11,853 bases of DNA from Obelidium mucronatum (taxonomy: Eukaryota; Chytridiomycota; Chytridiomycetes; Chytridiales; Chytriomycetaceae): assembly GCA_025765595.1 (NCBI GenBank), contig JAIVFH010000636.1, positions 1 through 11,853 of the forward strand, given 5' to 3'. Below the pieces are notes generated by a model, which made no database searches, had not been told where the DNA came from, and was given only the letters and a program-made list of their open reading frames with translations. How positions within the stretch are numbered: the stretch's first letter is position 1; each line of letters begins with the position of its first letter. Below are positions 9,436 to 11,853 of the stretch, piece by piece. The position numbers were made by a program, and so were the translations under genes.

Positions 9436-11348
9436 TCATGGCTCCATATCCTCAAAGGCAGCCTCAATCAATTTTTCTAATCGCTCCAAATTGATTTTCG
9501 TGCTCACTTCGTACCGCCAATCCGCCTCTTCCACAGTCTTGTTTGCAACATCACTCACTAAATCATCTTTTCCCCATACTTGATAATACAGTTTTTTCAC
9601 ATGCGGGAAATGATTCCACATGGGCGCTTCCATGGAAACACTCGTATTTGGCTGCGTTCCGTACCAAAGGTCGCCATTCCGTTCATAATAATCAATAATA
9701 ATCGCATGCGCACCTTCCGGTAGAAACGGCAGCAACGTACTCACACCCCCACAGGGCGTTATAAATACAGTCGTGCTCTGCAACAGTTCAAGTTGTTCCT
9801 TGATGCCCAACTTTTGCCATTCAACGACATCCACCTTGACGCTAGGGTACCGTGACTTTACCCACGATACGACTTGATTCAAGTTTGAAATGCCTCGGTT
9901 CTTTGCCAACCCGCCATCGATATTTTTTTTCAGAGTTTTCCGTCTTGTTTGTAATCACAATGCGGTGGTTCACTGGTGACCGCGACCAATCGATTCCATG
10001 GACACTCAAAATCCGGTTTCGGAGGCTATAAAAAAGCGGCTCGTGCCCTACATTGTGGGATTCCGTATTTTGAAAGAATCGAAGCATGTTTCCTCCAACG
10101 AGTAATTGATCAAAACAGATATCCTTGATTGTTCCGCTGTTTGACTTTTCTGTCATGTATTCTTCTAGGTTCACGGGATCGTTTGGGGTAAATGCTTTGA
10201 AAAACGCGGAGCGGAATTTCTTGTTTAAGGGCCGGTCTGGGAGTGGGTTGACGGCGTGCATTGCAATCATTTCGGTGCTGTATGCGTTTAAGCGAATCAT
10301 GCTGTACCAAAGCATTCCCATTTCTTCCCAGAGCAAGTGGCCGAGGTTGTCGTCGTGGACTGCGAGGTGGAAGATTGCGTGAAGGTTTTTGAGACTTGTT
10401 GTTGTTTTGGGGGAAGTGTGGGCGGGACTTGCTGAAGTTTGGACCTATGCTTTCTTTGTAAATGATAAAACCAATGAAAGTGAAAATAACTCACAATAGG
10501 ACCCCAATCCGTCAATCCTTGAGTAAACCCCGAAAGAGCAACAAAACCCAAACCCTCTTCCCAGAAATCAAAACGCTCGCCTCTATACATGTCAAACAAG
10601 ATGGGTTTCCTCTGGGTATCATTCCGCACCTAACAATACAAGAATATAGATATGTGAGTAGTCAGGTACGTTCGCACAGTTCCGTTACAAGGAATAGCAG
10701 TGATTCGCGAGATACACTAATATACCGCCTAGGGCGAATCCTGTGAAAAACAGAAAATATCCGCTTTTGGCGCCAGGAATTCCGCCTTCGGCAGTAGAAA
10801 TCCGAAAGTAATAGATAAAAGAAGACACAACAACGCACATAGTAATTCCAAGACTTTCCCTCGACATTATAGCAAACATTTCAAAGACGCAGATACGATC
10901 CCTCCTTGCTTCAATCAATTGTCGTTTCCGGCACATCTGAAATGCGAGTATCTCCTTGAATTCTTGCCCATTGCACTGGCACTTTTCGCAGGCGGCGGAG
11001 AATGCTGGTTCAGTTTGACGTTGCTGGGATTAGCAATGCGCACGCTTCTCTTTGCAAAGTTCTGGTTGTAGGCAAGAAACAGGTCAGGCGGCTGCGCCTT
11101 TGCCAGGATGGACAGCTGCTGGTTCTTGCTGACGGGCGGATCGTCGGCTTCAGCGGCTGCAGCTCGTGCGTTGGCGAGGGATGGGCAAAGTCGTCTGGCT
11201 GGACGAGGTGGACAACCTGCAGGGTGATGACCAGGAACACCAGCGCCAGGCACAGCCACGAGGCCGCGGACGTCGCCTGGCGCAGCGTGAAGCGGTGCTG
11301 GCGGTAGTAGTGCAGCTCGGACTCGCGCTGGCGGAACGGGTTGGGCAT
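9436..11348 (-). CDS. GT61-family (DUF563) glycosyltransferase, probable type II membrane protein, frame discontinuity
   Basis: The catalytic part is clear. Exons 10495-10629 and 9436-10444 (GTGAGT donor at 10494) carry DWGPI, the HDDNLGHLLWEEM region, ICFDQLLVGGN, HRIVITNK, NRGISNLN, IKEQLELL and the nucleotide-sugar region TPCGGVSTLLPFLPEGA, all in GT61 order. GT61 enzymes transfer xylose, GlcNAc or arabinose in the Golgi/ER. The usual HGAGL-type motif is CGGVS here. The N-terminus is less sure. An ATG at 11348 begins a basic stretch and one membrane helix (WLCLALVFLVITLQ, residues 31-44), a type II anchor. A donor between 11216 and 11204 joins 11023 (GCTAAT then CAG acceptor), giving a Cys-containing stem ending RRDRIC. 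A donor at 10888 (GTCTTT), or at about 10836, then joins VRNDTQRKP at 10629. Total would be about 470 residues, normal for the family. Inside the last exon the frame moves by one base near eight T at 9923-9930: one base fewer restores it, or a phase-0 intron 9901-9958 bridges it. Confidence 0.75.
10719..10795. repeat. Second copy of the GC-rich motif pair
   Basis: AATATACCGCCT (10719-10730) and CCGCCTTCGGCAGT (10782-10795) both match the intron of the TIR gene exactly. There they overlap on CCGCCT; here they are separated by about 50 bp. The first copy continues into AGGGCGAAT, making the near-palindrome CCGCCTAGGGCG. In the glycosyltransferase model this stretch lies inside the 259-nt intron 10630-10888, again the longest in its gene. 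A competing reading treats it as coding in a frame ending at 10685. Confidence 0.45.
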
Positions 11349-11408
11349 TGCGGGTTCAGTGCAGGGTGCGAGGGGTCTTTCTAAAAATAATAATATTATT
11401 ACTTGAAT
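11349..11408. promoter_or_regulatory. 60-bp divergent gap with a 14-bp palindrome
   Basis: The gap between the start codons of the glycosyltransferase model and the small coiled-coil gene is only 60 bp. It contains the perfect palindrome TAATAATATTATTA at 11388-11401, in otherwise GC-rich surroundings. The palindrome is a plausible shared core-promoter or factor-binding element. Part of either promoter may instead lie within the neighbouring first exon. Confidence 0.4.
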
Positions 11409-11746
11409 ATGCAGCACACTCTGCACTTGGCGCACCAGGCACAGCACGTCTGGAACACTACTGGCGTGCTCAATGTCGAGCAGCTGGTGGCGCATGCATC
11501 GCTGCCGGTGGCCGAGGAAGCAGTGGATGCAAGTCCTGGCGCAAGAGCGAGATGCCCTCAAAGAGGTCTCTGTCTAGCAGATCATTCGCTTCGATTTAAC
11601 TCTGACCCTTAAATACGATGTCCATGAAAAATCAGGAATTGGCCCAGAAGCAGGAGAAACTAAAGAAAGTCGAGCTTCTTCTCGATGATTTACTGCTAAT
11701 GATGGCTACCCTGACGGCTCCTGATCCTTGGAAACCAGCCAAATAG
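11409..11746 (+). CDS. Small coiled-coil protein, unrecognised, with a frame discontinuity
   Basis: From the ATG at 11409 a GC-rich frame reads MQHTLHLAHQAQ, then NVEQLVAHASLPVAEEA (to about 11519). A second frame, offset by one base, reads WMQVLAQERDALKE up to 11565, where a GTCTCT donor and a TCAG acceptor (intron 11566-11635, phase 0) join it to ELAQKQEKLKKVELLLDD, ending PDPWKPAK at 11746. The joined second part is a continuous coiled coil, which supports that intron. The two 5' frames do not connect without a one-base change between about 11510 and 11527. An in-phase alternative is a longer intron, 11520-11635 (donor GTGGAT), which skips the middle piece. Translation could also begin at an ATG in the second frame (11473, 11494 or 11527). 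Small size (about 90 residues) and heptads suggest a subunit of a coiled-coil complex; I do not recognise which. Confidence 0.45.
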
Positions 11747-11769
11747 CTGTTTTTTTCGTATAAATTAAT

Positions 11770-11775
11770 AATAAA
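11770..11775 (+). terminator. Candidate polyadenylation signal of the small coiled-coil gene
   Basis: AATAAA lies 24 nt after the stop codon at 11746, in an AT-rich gap of 74 bp before the next start codon. The 3' UTR of this gene and the promoter of the following one must share this gap. Confidence 0.5.
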
Positions 11776-11820
11776 TATTTGTATTATTGCAATAGTATAG
11801 CTGTCGAAATCAGTGTAGAA

Positions 11821-11853
11821 ATGGCTCACGATCATTCTACTCACGACCACCTG
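11821..11853 (+). CDS. Start of a His-rich protein, cut by the window edge
   Basis: An ATG in the context GAAATGG (A at -3, G at +4) opens a frame of 11 codons to the edge: MAHDHSTHDHL. The four His and the Met/Asp pattern recall the metal-binding N-termini of CTR copper transporters (SLC31) and some zinc-handling proteins. Eleven residues cannot prove this. It follows the upstream gene on the same strand after only 74 bp. Confidence 0.3.
   Translation, partial: MAHDHSTHDHL

Noticed and set aside
9365..9583. Plus-strand ORF starting at a poly-Lys run
   Set aside because: The Lys run is translated from a 17-nt poly(A) tract, and the rest is antisense to the glycosyltransferase.
10685..10936. 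Minus-strand ORF reading as a small protein with two hydrophobic segments
   Set aside because: Kept only as an alternative. Its first part fits as the stem of the glycosyltransferase, and its last part contains the dispersed GC-rich motif found in another intron, so it is probably intronic read-through.
10915..11259. Minus-strand frame rich in Ala/Pro, one base off from the type II anchor frame
   Set aside because: Its upstream part overlaps the better membrane-anchor frame, and no donor joins it in phase to the next exon except a 20-nt gap that is too short for an intron. It is probably a by-product of high GC.
1..11853. CRISPR arrays, insertion sequences, tRNA or rRNA genes, bacterial operons
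   Set aside because: No regularly spaced repeats, transposase motifs, cloverleaf-like T-arm boxes or ribosome binding sites were seen. The gene structures are intron-rich and eukaryotic.

Overview
The window is eukaryotic nuclear DNA with high gene density. Every confident gene is cut by short GT-AG introns, mostly 45-145 nt. The gaps between genes are only about 60-210 bp. There are no bacterial-style operons, ribosome binding sites or tRNAs. One gene encodes RIB43A, a structural protein of ciliary doublet microtubules, so the organism builds a motile flagellum. A flagellum together with tiny introns, a compact layout, a family-61 glycosyltransferase and a GPI-type DOMON protein would fit a zoosporic (chytrid-like) fungus or another small-genome flagellated protist. 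This placement is inference, not proof. All splice models below were derived by eye from reading frame, GT/AG signals and family conservation.

Layout, left to right: (1) a minus-strand gene, 3' end outside the window, encoding a TIR-domain protein with additional alpha/beta-like segments (start at 2479). (2) A plus-strand DUF885 (M32-like peptidase-related) protein, 2626-4720, whose metal-binding motifs are all substituted, so it looks like a pseudoenzyme. (3) A minus-strand secreted DOMON-domain protein with a probable GPI-anchor tail, 4906-5783. (4) A plus-strand low-complexity and coiled-coil protein of unknown function, 5974-7344, possibly with an upstream first exon. (5) A minus-strand RIB43A gene with eight exons and 378 residues, 7534-9223. 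(6) A minus-strand GT61-type glycosyltransferase, probably a type II membrane protein, 9436-11348, with one frame discontinuity. (7) A plus-strand small coiled-coil protein, 11409-11746, also with a frame discontinuity. (8) The first codons of a His-rich protein at 11821.

Genes are arranged head-to-head (1/2, 3/4, 6/7) and tail-to-tail (2/3, 4/5), so several short gaps must serve as bidirectional promoters or as shared 3' regions. The genes do not form an evident pathway; the order looks like an ordinary compact eukaryotic mixture. The points most worth attention are the TIR protein (predicted catalytic Glu kept, between unrecognised segments), the inactive-looking DUF885 homologue, the unusual 5' splice sites with a pyrimidine at +3, and a short GC-rich hairpin-like motif shared by two introns nearly 9 kb apart.
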